Assembly (NCBI RefSeq): GCF_030547005.1
Contig: NZ_JAUOPN010000001.1
Span: 186,001 to 250,000, forward strand
Length of the DNA: 64,000 nt
Source: Maribacter sp. 1_MG-2023
GTDB lineage: Bacteria; Bacteroidota; Bacteroidia; Flavobacteriales; Flavobacteriaceae
Direction: 5' to 3'
In this document: positions 1 through 9,423 of the stretch, in pieces
Position numbering within the stretch: the first letter of the stretch is position 1
Layout of the letters: the number at the start of each line of letters is the position of its first letter
The notes under the pieces: generated by a model
What the model was told of the DNA's origin: nothing
The model's database searches: none
The model's input: only the letters and a program-made list of their open reading frames with translations
Made by a program: the position numbers and the translations under genes

Positions 1-680
1 GTTTTTGTCCCTTGTTGAGTGATGGTCGGTTTTTTGGGCATTTCTTTAAATGACCAATGGTTACGCATCACCATTTGCGGCAATAAGGTAATAGGTGCAG
101 GTTTTGAGTTTCTATTGGTTATGGTAATTTGAATAAGAATATCAGTTTCATCGCCTTTTGCATATTCTGTGCTAACATCAAAATAGGTGTTGTCATCGAA
201 AATACCGGTATCCAATAACTCGAATTCTAGCTCTTTTCGATTACGTTTTTGGTTTTCGTCGATTAATTGATTGTACGGATATTCTTTTTGAGAATACTTG
301 TACAAATACTTCATATATGAGTGCGACGGTGTATTCTCTAGATAATAATACAGCTCTTTTACATCTTCTCCATGATTACCTTGGGGACCTGTTAAACCGA
401 AAAGGCGTTCTTTTAAAATAGGATCTTTACCATTCCATAAACCAATACTAAAACACATATTGCAATAACGGTCGCTTATGCCAGCTATACCATCTTCACC
501 CCAACGAAAAGCGCGACTTCTTGCATGGTCATGTGGTAGGTAGTTCCAAGCATCGCCACCTGCACTATAATCTTCACGTACCGTTCCCCATTGGCGTTCA
601 CTTAAATAAGGACCCCATTTTAACCAATCTTTTTTTTCGGTATGTTGTTGATCCAAACGTTTTTTTTCAGGGTTTTTCAT
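1..680 (-). CDS. GH63-type glucosidase (MGH1-like), N-terminal part only
   Basis: The gene reads leftwards off the window edge; only the first 226 residues are visible. They contain the block [16 protein letters not shown] (residues 23-38), the stretch [14 protein letters not shown] (51-64) and later [20 protein letters not shown]. These are hallmarks of bacterial glucosidases of the GH63/MGH1-like (alpha/alpha)6-barrel superfamily, which remove terminal alpha-linked glucose or mannose from small sugars. No signal peptide is seen, so a cytoplasmic enzyme is likely. The catalytic barrel lies outside the window, so the substrate cannot be judged. The ATG at 680 is 21 bases after the ABM-domain gene, suggesting the end of an operon beginning at ftsE. 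Family assignment is firm, substrate unknown. Confidence 0.8.
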   Translation of the reverse strand, partial: MKNPEKKRLDQQHTEKKDWLKWGPYLSERQWGTVREDYSAGGDAWNYLPHDHARSRAFRWGEDGIAGISDRYCNMCFSIGLWNGKDPILKERLFGLTGPQGNHGEDVKELYYYLENTPSHSYMKYLYKYSQKEYPYNQLIDENQKRNRKELEFELLDTGIFDDNTYFDVSTEYAKGDETDILIQITITNRNSKPAPITLLPQMVMRNHWSFKEMPKKPTITQQGTK

Positions 681-701
681 ATGGCAATGTATTGTGTTTA
701 A

Positions 702-1004
702 TTAATCTGCAAAGATTTCAAAGTGAGTAACTTGTTCTGGAAAATCGATAAGATATTTTTTGTCTTCTGGATAATATTTTGCTATTTCATAATCTTGACC
801 TGCAAAATTTTTAATGACTTCTAAGTTCTCCCAGACAGTTATGAGTTTAAAGTATGCGTATTGATGGTCAGAATTTTTTAAAAACATTAATTTAATGAAT
901 CCTGAGGTTTTGCTATAATCAGGAATAGCACGACTCTTCATAAAATCTTCATATTCAACAAGATGTTCTATTTTGGTTTTACCTTCCCAAATTCGTGCAA
1001 TCAT
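702..1004 (-). CDS. Antibiotic biosynthesis monooxygenase (ABM) domain protein
   Basis: A 100-residue protein made of one dimeric alpha+beta barrel (ferredoxin-like) domain. The start MIARIWEGKT, the central ITVWENLEVIKNFAG and the end EVAKYYPED-like KYYPEDKKYLIDFP followed by THFEIF are characteristic of the ABM family. Members are small cytoplasmic proteins that oxidise quinol or haem-like substrates, or only bind ligands; no catalytic residue can be assigned here. Its ATG overlaps the stop of the upstream SRPBCC gene by four bases (ATGA), so the two are translationally coupled. The pairing with a START-like ligand-binding protein hints at a shared small hydrophobic ligand, but that is inference. 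Confidence 0.75.
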   Translation of the reverse strand: MIARIWEGKTKIEHLVEYEDFMKSRAIPDYSKTSGFIKLMFLKNSDHQYAYFKLITVWENLEVIKNFAGQDYEIAKYYPEDKKYLIDFPEQVTHFEIFAD

Positions 1005-1492
1005 GCTTTCGTTGTTTTAAACGTTGTTATCTGTTTCCATTTATCAGATTCGGCAAATTGTTTAATGGTAGTGTTTCGTTTCGCCAACAAATCTGTCATA
1101 TATTTCTTCAGGAATAAGTTATCTGCAATTTTTCCTAAAAATCCCAATGGTGATTGGTAGTCAAAATAATCAATCATCAATGTCCCATTTTTATGATTTT
1201 CAAAATGATGCTCGTGTTTAAAGCTTTTGAAAATACCTTTTACCATTTCATCAGAAAAGAAATTAGGGTATTCGAATTCGGTTATTTTAGTAGTTAAATT
1301 TTGATTAATGCCAAAATGTCTAGCGCGCCAAGTAATCCATTCGTTTAATCCAATTAACCCGCTTGTAACTCCGGCAATAGCTTCTTCGTCTGTATGCTCT
1401 GTAGAAATTTTATGAAGATCGATACTCCTCGATAAATCAAAGACAATTTCTTTCTTTGCATTTATCAGAGTTTTAAGTACAATCTTTGGCAT
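1001..1492 (-). CDS. SRPBCC (START-like) ligand-binding protein
   Basis: A 163-residue soluble protein of the SRPBCC/polyketide-cyclase-like superfamily (helix-grip fold). Recognisable are the beginning MPKIVLKTLINAKKEIVFDL with Arg-Ser and Asp following, the mid segment FSDEMVKGIFKSFKHEHHF, and the end segment DYQSPLGFLGKIADNLFLKK typical of COG4276-like proteins. These bind hydrophobic ligands in a deep cavity; no enzymatic function can be assigned. It starts 12 bases after ftsE ends and overlaps the ABM-domain gene by four bases, so it is probably co-transcribed with both. No signal peptide is present. Confidence 0.7.
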   Translation of the reverse strand: MPKIVLKTLINAKKEIVFDLSRSIDLHKISTEHTDEEAIAGVTSGLIGLNEWITWRARHFGINQNLTTKITEFEYPNFFSDEMVKGIFKSFKHEHHFENHKNGTLMIDYFDYQSPLGFLGKIADNLFLKKYMTDLLAKRNTTIKQFAESDKWKQITTFKTTKA

Positions 1493-1504
1493 ATATTTAA
1501 GTGT

Positions 1505-2188
1505 CTAAACCGCTCTCTGCACCACCTCAAATACTTTGTTAGCGTCGCACTTAATTGTTTTAGATGGGAATTTTAGTATTAATGCGTAATCATGGGTTGC
1601 CATCAAAATAGTTCTTCCAGATTTATTGATTTCCTGTAATACCTTCATAACCTCTACACTGGTTTGTGGATCAAGGTTTCCGGTTGGCTCATCGGCAATA
1701 ATCAGTTCTGGGTCATTTAATAATGCACGTGCAATGGCAATACGTTGTTGTTCCCCACCAGAAAGTTCGTGCGGAAACTTAAATCCCTTGGTTTTCATAC
1801 CCACTTTTTCAAGCACGTTTGATACTTGGGTATCCATTTTAACCTTATCTGTCCAGCCAGTTGCCTTCAAAACAAAAGCCATATTTTGGTTGATATTTCG
1901 GTCTGGTAGTAGTTTGAAATCTTGAAAAACAATACCTAGTTTTCTACGTAAAAACGGAATATCTTTTTCCTTCAATGTTTTAAGGTCGAAGTCAACTACA
2001 TGACCTTCACCTTTTTGTAAAGGTAAATCGCCATATAGCGTTTTCATGAAGCTACTTTTACCGCTACCGGTCTTACCAATAAGGTATACAAACTCCCCTT
2101 TTGCAATTTTTATAGTTACTTCACTCAACACCAAACTCTCTTTTTGAAAAATAGAGGCATCCTTAAGTTCTAAAACAATCTCTTCCAT
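1505..2188 (-). CDS. ftsE: FtsE-like ABC transporter ATP-binding protein
   Basis: A 227-residue single nucleotide-binding domain. It has Walker [10 protein letters not shown] (38-46), the FtsE-type Q-loop [12 protein letters not shown] (about 88-99), signature LSGGEQQR (142-149), Walker [10 protein letters not shown] (162-170) and the H-loop MATHDY. The Q-loop wording matches FtsE, which with the membrane protein FtsX forms the cell-division complex that activates peptidoglycan hydrolases. No ftsX is next to it; in Bacteroidota the two genes are often apart. MacB/LolD-type ATPases share the fold, so the symbol is likely but not certain. It is transcribed divergently from the TPR gene, across a spacer with a 14-base palindrome. 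Confidence 0.85.
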   Translation of the reverse strand: MEEIVLELKDASIFQKESLVLSEVTIKIAKGEFVYLIGKTGSGKSSFMKTLYGDLPLQKGEGHVVDFDLKTLKEKDIPFLRRKLGIVFQDFKLLPDRNINQNMAFVLKATGWTDKVKMDTQVSNVLEKVGMKTKGFKFPHELSGGEQQRIAIARALLNDPELIIADEPTGNLDPQTSVEVMKVLQEINKSGRTILMATHDYALILKFPSKTIKCDANKVFEVVQRAV

Positions 2189-2300
2189 AACGCAAATGTT
2201 GTTATAAAAGTAATAAGTTCCATTTGATATTAGAGAACCCTTTTTTAAAATCTTTTATTTTGAGTGCGTATTACACATACTTAGGTACAATTTTTGCCGT

Positions 2301-2314
2301 TATCACATGTGATA
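2301..2314. promoter_or_regulatory. Perfect 14-bp palindrome in the ftsE/TPR divergent spacer
   Basis: TATCACATGTGATA is a perfect inverted repeat, 30 bases before the TPR gene start and about 110 bases before the ftsE start. The TCACATGTGA core resembles sites for dimeric helix-turn-helix regulators. No regulator can be named. Confidence 0.35.
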
Positions 2315-2343
2315 CTGGTAATTCTAAATAGGTACAGAACACT

Positions 2344-5300
2344 ATGCTTAAAAAAATCACCGCTTTTATTCCATTGGTATTCGGTTTGGTCGCTTTGACA
2401 AGTGCCCAAGAAACTAAGATTTATACTCATGAGCAAAAGGCTTTTCAAGACGCGCTAGCGCTATACAACAACGAACAATACCAAGCGGCACAGACCATTT
2501 TCGAAAAGGTCAAAGTGTCTACAAAAGACGAGGAGACCGCTGCCAATAGTGCTTACTACGCAGCAAATGCGGCAGTGCGCTTAAATCAGATGGGTGCAGA
2601 CCGATTGATGGAAGATTTCGTGGAAAAATACCCGACTTCTACCAAACGTAATTCTGCCTTTGCCGATGTGGCAGAGTACTACTTTCAAACAGGTAAATAC
2701 CCGTATGCATTGAAATGGTATGACAAGGTAGATCAGAACTCACTTTCTCGTGGCGAGATGGATAAGTTCAACTTCAATTATGGCTACTCTTTATTCTCAT
2801 CTCGTAAAACAAAACAAGCCGAAAAGTATCTTGAAAAAGTAACTACTTCTCAAGTGTACGGTTCTCAAGCAAAATACTACTTGGGTTATATTTCATATCA
2901 AGAAGATGATTACGAAACGGCAAATCAGCGTTTTGATCAAATTACCGATCAAGATGTATTGGAGGAGAAGCTGAGCTATTATCAGGCGGATATGAATTTT
3001 AAGCTCGGTAAGTTCGATGAGGCGATTGCTTTGGCGAAAAAACAACTAACAAAAGCTGACAGACGAGAAGTATCTGAATTAAATAAGATTATTGGGGAGA
3101 GTTACTTTAACTTGAAGCAATACGAAAATGCGATTCCGTACTTAACGGAATACAATGGTAAAGGTGGTAAATGGAGCAATACCGATTATTACTACTTAGG
3201 TTACGCTTATTATAAAGGAGGCGATTATAGTAATGCCATCGCTCAATTCAATAAAATTATTGGCGGTACTAACAGCGTTGCGCAAAATGCATATTATCAT
3301 TTGGCAGAATGTTATTTGAAGTTGGATAAAAAACAGGAAGCTTTAAATGCTTTCCGTAATGCTTCTGAAATGGATTATAGTGCCGAGATTCAAAAAGATG
3401 CATTTTTAAATTATGCACGTTTAAGTTATGAGGTGGGTAATGCCTATGAGCCGGTTCCTCAGGTAATTACAAATTATTTAAAAACCTACCCGAAAGATGA
3501 ACACCAAGATGAGATGCAGACCTTGTTGGTAGATTCATACATTACTTCTAAGAACTTCGCAGGCGCAATGACGTTGCTAGAAGAGAATAAGAACTATGCT
3601 AGTAAAGCTGTCTATCAAAAAGTTGCCTATTACAGAGGTATTGAACTTTTTATGGAAGGGGATTATAATGCTGCAGCTGAAAACTTCAATAAATCTCTAA
3701 GCAATGCAGAAGATATGCTGTTTAAAGCAAGAGCGAATTACTGGAAGGCTGAATCTGACTACTTATCTAATCGTTTTGATGATGCGGTGAAAGGATATAC
3801 CTCGTTCAAGAATAATCCGTCCGCAAAAAACACAGAAATGTATGCCGATGTAGATTACAACCTGGCATATGGCTATTTTAAACAAAAAGATTATACCAAT
3901 GCCATTACCTATTTCAATTCGTTTACAGCAAACGGAAATACAGAAGTAGAGAAATTACACGATGGCTATTTGAGATTGGGTGACAGTTACTACGCTACAA
4001 GTAAATATTGGCCAGCTATAGAAACTTATAATAAAGCATTGGCTTTAACGGGACCAGAGAAAGATTATGCCTTTTACCAAAAAGCGATGAGCTACGGTTA
4101 TGTGGATAGAGGTGATAGCAAAATTGAAAACTTAGAAGAATTTGTAAGCCAATACCCAAGATCTAGTTTTAAAGATGATGCCTTGTTTGAATTAGGAAAC
4201 ACCTATGTTTCTCAAGGTCAAGAGAACAAAGGTCTTGCTGCTTACGATCGTTTGATCAGTGAATACAGAGGTAGTTCCTTAGTGCCTCAAGCATTAATGA
4301 GACAGGGGCTTGTAAATTACAATGCCGCAAGAAACGAAGCTGCTTTGGCGAAGTTTAAAACAGTTGTTCGCGATTTTCCAAGAACACAAGAAGCAATACA
4401 AGCTGTGGCAACGGCAAAATTGGTTTATGTAGATATGGGTCGTGTAAACGAATATGCAGAGTGGGTTCGCACGCTCGATTTTGTACAGGTTACCGATGCT
4501 GAATTGGATAACGCCACTTTCGATGCTGCACAAAAGCAGAATTTAGAAGGTAATGTTGATGCAGCTATTAAAGGATATAAAAATTACATTCAACAGTTCT
4601 CAACTGGTTTACATGCTGTAGATGCTAACTTTAGTTTAGCGCAATTGTATTTCGGAAAAGGGGAAAAAGAATCGGCTTTGCCATATTATAAGTATGTTGC
4701 CGATAGAAGCACTAGCGAATATGCCGAGCAGGCATTAACTCGTGTATGTGAAGTTTATATTTCTAAAAATGATTATCAAATTGCATTGCCATATTTATTG
4801 AAATTAGAGAGTCAGGCGAACATTTCACAGAACAGAACATTTGCACGATCTAACCTAATGAAAGGGTATTACAAGCAAAAGAATTATCCGAAGACCATAG
4901 CATATGCCGATAAGGTATTGGCAACTTCGAATATTGATAATAGAATTAAGAGTGATGCGCAAATTATGATCGCAAGATCTGCCATTGCAACAAATGATGA
5001 GGTAAAAGCGGAATCGGCATATGCTGAGGTCTTTCAAATAGCATCGGGTGAAACAGCTGCAGAAGCATTGTATTATAACGCCTATTTTGAGCATAAAGAT
5101 GGAGCTTATGAGAACTCTAATATTGCAGTTCAAAAATTAGCTAAAGATTATGCAGCGTATAAAGAATGGGGAGGTAAAGGTTTAGTGTTAATGGCTAAAA
5201 ACTATTATGCATTAAATGATGCTTACCAAGCGACATACATTTTAGAAAGTGTCATAACAAACTTTAGTCAATATCCAGAAATTGTTTCAGAGGCAAGAGC

Positions 5301-5361
5301 AGAGCTTGCTATCATTAAATCGAAAGAGGCGAAAAGTAACTCATCGGTTGATCCTAACTAA
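2344..5361 (+). CDS. Exported TPR-repeat protein, 1005 residues
   Basis: The protein begins with a cleavable signal peptide (MLKKITAFIPLVFGLVALTSAQ) and then consists almost entirely of tetratricopeptide-like helical hairpins, such as repeated AxYxLGxxYxxxxxYxxAIxxF units from about residue 30 to 985. There are no transmembrane segments after the signal peptide and no catalytic motif. It therefore acts as a protein-protein scaffold in the periplasm or at the inner face of the outer membrane. The next gene, 29 bases downstream, encodes a predicted outer-membrane barrel, and the two probably form a complex. The precise role is not known; distant resemblance to YbgF/BamD/PorW-type TPR proteins reflects fold only. 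Confidence 0.75.
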   Translation: MLKKITAFIPLVFGLVALTSAQETKIYTHEQKAFQDALALYNNEQYQAAQTIFEKVKVSTKDEETAANSAYYAANAAVRLNQMGADRLMEDFVEKYPTSTKRNSAFADVAEYYFQTGKYPYALKWYDKVDQNSLSRGEMDKFNFNYGYSLFSSRKTKQAEKYLEKVTTSQVYGSQAKYYLGYISYQEDDYETANQRFDQITDQDVLEEKLSYYQADMNFKLGKFDEAIALAKKQLTKADRREVSELNKIIGESYFNLKQYENAIPYLTEYNGKGGKWSNTDYYYLGYAYYKGGDYSNAIAQFNKIIGGTNSVAQNAYYHLAECYLKLDKKQEALNAFRNASEMDYSAEIQKDAFLNYARLSYEVGNAYEPVPQVITNYLKTYPKDEHQDEMQTLLVDSYITSKNFAGAMTLLEENKNYASKAVYQKVAYYRGIELFMEGDYNAAAENFNKSLSNAEDMLFKARANYWKAESDYLSNRFDDAVKGYTSFKNNPSAKNTEMYADVDYNLAYGYFKQKDYTNAITYFNSFTANGNTEVEKLHDGYLRLGDSYYATSKYWPAIETYNKALALTGPEKDYAFYQKAMSYGYVDRGDSKIENLEEFVSQYPRSSFKDDALFELGNTYVSQGQENKGLAAYDRLISEYRGSSLVPQALMRQGLVNYNAARNEAALAKFKTVVRDFPRTQEAIQAVATAKLVYVDMGRVNEYAEWVRTLDFVQVTDAELDNATFDAAQKQNLEGNVDAAIKGYKNYIQQFSTGLHAVDANFSLAQLYFGKGEKESALPYYKYVADRSTSEYAEQALTRVCEVYISKNDYQIALPYLLKLESQANISQNRTFARSNLMKGYYKQKNYPKTIAYADKVLATSNIDNRIKSDAQIMIARSAIATNDEVKAESAYAEVFQIASGETAAEALYYNAYFEHKDGAYENSNIAVQKLAKDYAAYKEWGGKGLVLMAKNYYALNDAYQATYILESVITNFSQYPEIVSEARAELAIIKSKEAKSNSSVDPN

Positions 5362-5390
5362 AAATTACGTACACCAGTAAAAGAACATCT

Positions 5391-7145
5391 ATGTACAACA
5401 AACATATATTTACGCTTATATTTTTAACGCTTGGCTTTCAAGATGTTTTTGCTCAAGAAGAAGAGGAAAAAGATTTGGGTACGGAGACCGTAACGGTAAC
5501 TAAAGCATATACGCCAACCGTTTCAGATGCTTTTAAGATTAAGTCGGTACCGAATATGAACGACTCTATCGTGTTACAGAAAAAGCCTATCAATTATAGT
5601 ATTTTTTCCGTTCCCGTAGCATCGACGTTTACACCTAATAAAGGTACGGCATCGAAAGTTGAAAGATTACCGCCACCAGTATTGTATAATTCGTATGCCT
5701 CTTTAGGTGCGGGATTGTATGGTAATGTGTTGGGTGAATTTTATACCAGTAGAACCATTAATAGAGATGAGAATTTCGATATTGGCTTCAATCACTTATC
5801 GTCTCGTGGCGGTATTGATGGTGTAGAATTGAGCGATACGTTCTATGATACCAAATTAGACGCATCATACGCAAAGCGTGATCGCGATTTAGATTGGGGA
5901 GCGGCGATTGGTTTACAACATCAATTGTACAATTGGTACGGTATTGAGCCAGGTGTATTAAGTGAAACGGTACTGAATAGTATTGATGAACGCCAAAACT
6001 ATTACATGGGCGAAGCTAGTGGTCATATTAATGTTGAAGACGCTTATTTTAAAAGAGCAGATTTAAAATACCGACGATTTTTTGACGCAGTAAGTTCAGG
6101 TGAAAACAGAGCGATATTCAATACCGGATTTGAGTTTCCGGTTAACGCAGAGACTTTAAATGCAAAAGTAAATGTTGATTATGTTGGCGGTACTTTTGAA
6201 AATGCTTCTGTAAGCAGTACTACCAATGATAATGGAATATCTTATAGTAATTTACAAGTAGGTATTAATCCGTCTTTAAAAATGCTACGAGATGATCTTT
6301 CGTTGAATTTAGGAGTGAATTTGGTATATGGAATGGATTTGGAGAATAGCGAAAGTAACTTCTATATCTACCCTGCTGTGACAGCTTCATACAGATTGTT
6401 AGATGAAACGGTAATCGCTTATGGCGGAGTAACGGGTGAATTAAAGCAGAACTCTTATTATGATTTAGTAGAGGGTAATCCATATGTATCTCCAACATTA
6501 AATATTGCGCCTACAGATAGTCAGTATAATGCTTATGTAGGTTTTAAAGGTCAGTTGTTGCCTAATTTGAGTTATAATGTAAAAGGGTCATACTCGGCAG
6601 AGAATAACAGACCATTGTATACATTGAACCCTAGAAATGATTTCAGGTCAGATGATAAAGGGTACTATTATGGTAATTCATTTGATGTTTTTTATGATGA
6701 TATCAAAACCTTGGGAATTTTTGCAGAATTGAATGTTGATGTAAACCGTAATTTTACCTTAGGTGTAAATGTAGCCGTGTATGATTATAGTACGGAAACA
6801 GGTAACCCAGCTTGGAACTTGCCGAATTTTAAAGCATCCCTGTTTATGGATTATCAAATAGGGGAGAAGTGGTACGCAGGTGCTAACTTATTTTATGTAG
6901 GCGAGCGAGATGATTTTTCGTCAACTGCATTAGAAAATGTGCCATCAAGCGATTTTCCAGCAGTCTTAATAACTTTAGATGGTTATTTTGATGCTAACGC
7001 ACATGTTGGGTATCGTTATACAGATCAATGGTCGTTCTTTATAAAAGGAGCAAACCTTTCTAACAACGCTTACGAACGATGGGCTAATTTTCAAGTTCAA
7101 GGAATTCAGATATTGGGAGGCGCAACGTATAAGTTCGATTTCTAG
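5391..7145 (+). CDS. Outer-membrane beta-barrel protein (TonB-receptor-like)
   Basis: A 584-residue protein with an N-terminal signal peptide ending in FAQ (about residue 22), then an acidic patch EEEEKDLGTETVTVTKAYTP. That patch recalls the region after the plug carboxypeptidase-like domain in Bacteroidota receptors. The remainder is rich in alternating aromatic/polar strands. The last residues (GATYKFDF) end in a C-terminal aromatic Phe, the classic outer-membrane barrel signature. It lacks a recognisable TonB box/plug domain and is shorter than true TonB-dependent receptors, so it may be a smaller barrel named after them. It is in one operon with the upstream TPR protein and is followed by a strong terminator. 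Confidence 0.65.
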   Translation: MYNKHIFTLIFLTLGFQDVFAQEEEEKDLGTETVTVTKAYTPTVSDAFKIKSVPNMNDSIVLQKKPINYSIFSVPVASTFTPNKGTASKVERLPPPVLYNSYASLGAGLYGNVLGEFYTSRTINRDENFDIGFNHLSSRGGIDGVELSDTFYDTKLDASYAKRDRDLDWGAAIGLQHQLYNWYGIEPGVLSETVLNSIDERQNYYMGEASGHINVEDAYFKRADLKYRRFFDAVSSGENRAIFNTGFEFPVNAETLNAKVNVDYVGGTFENASVSSTTNDNGISYSNLQVGINPSLKMLRDDLSLNLGVNLVYGMDLENSESNFYIYPAVTASYRLLDETVIAYGGVTGELKQNSYYDLVEGNPYVSPTLNIAPTDSQYNAYVGFKGQLLPNLSYNVKGSYSAENNRPLYTLNPRNDFRSDDKGYYYGNSFDVFYDDIKTLGIFAELNVDVNRNFTLGVNVAVYDYSTETGNPAWNLPNFKASLFMDYQIGEKWYAGANLFYVGERDDFSSTALENVPSSDFPAVLITLDGYFDANAHVGYRYTDQWSFFIKGANLSNNAYERWANFQVQGIQILGGATYKFDF

Positions 7146-7172
7146 AATTTATAATAAAATTTAAAAGAATTA

Positions 7173-7205
7173 AAAAGCCCTTCTCAAAAATGAGAAGGGC
7201 TTTTC
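7173..7205 (+). terminator. Rho-independent terminator after the TPR/barrel operon
   Basis: Inverted repeat AGCCCTTCTCA / TGAGAAGGGCT with an AAAA loop, followed by a T run. Confidence 0.85.
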
Positions 7206-7267
7206 TATTTAAGTCAATTACTCCATTTTGTGAGATTTCTGTATTTTAGAGATTCTGTACAAATCAC

Positions 7268-8374
7268 ATGTTCACTAGAATACCACATTTTGGAATTATA
7301 AGTATGCTAATACTTTGCATGCATTTTTACGGATTTGGTCAAAATTTTGTGGTGAACCCTAGTTTTGAATTGTATAGAGACTGTCCCGTTAAATTGGGTA
7401 ATCTTGAAAAAGATGTAATAGATTGGAATATGCCCACCTTGGGTTCAACAGATTATTTTAATGGTTGCAGTATTGCCATGGGAACTCCAGAAAATTTCAA
7501 TGGAAAGCAACCCGCTGATTTTGGAGTAGGGTATGTGGGTTTCTATATGTATGCACCTAATGATTATAGAGAATATATTCAGGCAAAATTGAGTAACACC
7601 TTAACGAAAGGAGAGCGATATAAGATTTCATTTTACGTGAGTTTGGCAGAAAGATCAGATTTTGCTGTGAAGGAATTTGGTATACGGTTTACCGAGTTTC
7701 CTGTTGAGGTTGAGACTAGCAAAGTACTATCAGGTTTACACTTGTCTAAGATGAAGGGTGAAGTATCTGAAGAATTGGAAATATCCTATTCTAAATATTA
7801 TTCCGATGAAATTAAATGGGTGAAACTGACCACGGAGTTTGAAGCTTCTGGAACCGAGAATTATTTGACTATCGGTAATTTTAAGAACAACAAACGCACA
7901 CAGAAATATCAAACAAAAAGAAAAATTACAAAAGGCTCTTATTACTATTTGGATATGGTTTCGGTATTGAACGTGAAATCAAAATCTCAAAACTCACAGG
8001 TTACAGAACTAAAAGAATATGAATTGGATAGTGTGCACATATTTAAAGACGTCTATTTTAATTCTAACAAGTCTAAAATAAGAGGAGACCATCAGCAAGA
8101 AATGGAATCGCTGCTTGCTTATTTAAAAACAAATACAAACATCAATATTAAAATTTTTGGGAATACCGATAGTGTTGGGTCAGACTCTTTTAATAAACGA
8201 TTGTCTGTACGGCGAGCTTTAGAAGTGGTTGCTTATTTAACTAAAAACGGAATTCAAACAAATAGAATCAAAGCTGAAGGATTTGGCAGTTCAAAACCCA
8301 TTACAACTAACGAAACAGAAGCCGGTAGATTTCTCAACCGGCGTGTAGAATTTATTTTAAGTAAGATAAATTAG
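7268..8374 (+). CDS. OmpA-family protein with N-terminal jelly-roll-like domain
   Basis: A 368-residue exported protein. A signal peptide ends near FGQ (about residue 25). Residues 27-240 begin with the motif VNPSFE, common in carbohydrate-binding-like beta-sandwich domains of Bacteroidota. Residues about 258-366 are an OmpA C-terminal domain with NTDSVGSDSFNKRLSVRRA and GFGSSKP, which binds diaminopimelate of peptidoglycan through its conserved Asp and Arg. The protein probably tethers the outer membrane to the cell wall or displays the N-terminal domain in the periplasm. Its stop codon overlaps that of the convergent NIPSNAP gene. The N-terminal ligand is unknown. Confidence 0.8.
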   Translation: MFTRIPHFGIISMLILCMHFYGFGQNFVVNPSFELYRDCPVKLGNLEKDVIDWNMPTLGSTDYFNGCSIAMGTPENFNGKQPADFGVGYVGFYMYAPNDYREYIQAKLSNTLTKGERYKISFYVSLAERSDFAVKEFGIRFTEFPVEVETSKVLSGLHLSKMKGEVSEELEISYSKYYSDEIKWVKLTTEFEASGTENYLTIGNFKNNKRTQKYQTKRKITKGSYYYLDMVSVLNVKSKSQNSQVTELKEYELDSVHIFKDVYFNSNKSKIRGDHQQEMESLLAYLKTNTNINIKIFGNTDSVGSDSFNKRLSVRRALEVVAYLTKNGIQTNRIKAEGFGSSKPITTNETEAGRFLNRRVEFILSKIN

Positions 8375-9153
8375 TAATCGGAGTACTCGGTTGGGTACAA
8401 TAAATGGCGATCCAATTTATTCATGTTGTTTTGATATTTTTCCATTGAAGAAATTTCTTTCCATTTAGGTGATGAACCAAATTGTTCCCATAAAGAATCA
8501 CGTACCTTTAAATTTGAGAATGTGGTCATGTACATTAAATTCGGCATACGGTCTCCAGAAATAACTTCAGCATAAAATACAGCATTAAAGCCTAAATTTT
8601 TGAATAATGTAACTTCGCCACCTTCATTGAACATATCTACTTTGTTTTTATAAAGTGCCTCTGTTGGTGATTCATAACTTCTCAATTCATAAACTCTATC
8701 TTTTCTAACGCCTTCGACAGTAGTTGGTTTCATTTTAGGCATATCTGGGAAGGCACGCAGTAAGACTGATTTGATGCGTTCGTAAGGTGGATTTTCAAAC
8801 TTTGCATTTATATAATCTGCGCCATCGGTTACATGTACCTTATCAAGTACTAATATTTTTTCGACACTTTCGAATTGAGTAAGTGATGTATACGGTATAA
8901 GTACATAGATTTTATTGCTCATTTTATATTTATCACTACGCACTTTAAATACCCCTATATTTTCAATACCCATTCTTTTTAAAGCGGGCAGGTAAGCATC
9001 CTTCAAATAGTCATCGACCATTTTTTCTTGGATGTCATTTTTTATGGTGTAGGTTTTTAGTTCATAATATTCTTTTTCTTGAGCAAAGCTTGAAAAACAA
9101 GTGATTAAAACAAGTAAAAGTGGTAGTAAGGAAATAGGGGATTTATTTTTCAT
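8371..9153 (-). CDS. Secreted NIPSNAP-family protein
   Basis: A 260-residue protein with a signal peptide (MKNKSPISLLPLLLVLITCF, cleavage near SFAQ) followed by two ferredoxin-like repeats. The first opens with YYELKTYTIKND (about residue 29), the second with RVYELRSYESPT (about 153). The ELR/ELK-S/T-Y opening is the NIPSNAP motif. These proteins belong to the dimeric alpha+beta barrel superfamily, and in Bacteroidota exported versions often lie near oxidoreductases. No active site is known. The gene is convergent with the OmpA gene, with four bases of shared stop region. Confidence 0.8.
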   Translation of the reverse strand: MKNKSPISLLPLLLVLITCFSSFAQEKEYYELKTYTIKNDIQEKMVDDYLKDAYLPALKRMGIENIGVFKVRSDKYKMSNKIYVLIPYTSLTQFESVEKILVLDKVHVTDGADYINAKFENPPYERIKSVLLRAFPDMPKMKPTTVEGVRKDRVYELRSYESPTEALYKNKVDMFNEGGEVTLFKNLGFNAVFYAEVISGDRMPNLMYMTTFSNLKVRDSLWEQFGSSPKWKEISSMEKYQNNMNKLDRHLLYPTEYSDY

Positions 9154-9423
9154 GCCTTTTGAATTAGTTTTTAGAATAACAAGTTAGCGATAAAAAGACT
9201 GAGGGCTATGATGTATTTCTGTAGTAGTAATTTTTCTATACTTAACTTCTTTCAAAAATCATTAATTGATATATAAAAAATAGAATTTTTTATGGATATG
9301 TAATTGTAGTTATAGATTCTTAAAAGCTGATAATCTGCAGTTAAAAAATCATTTTTAACTTTATCGGTTAACATCTTGCTATTCAAGTAGAAATCAAATT
9401 ACCTTTACATAAAACACTACAAA

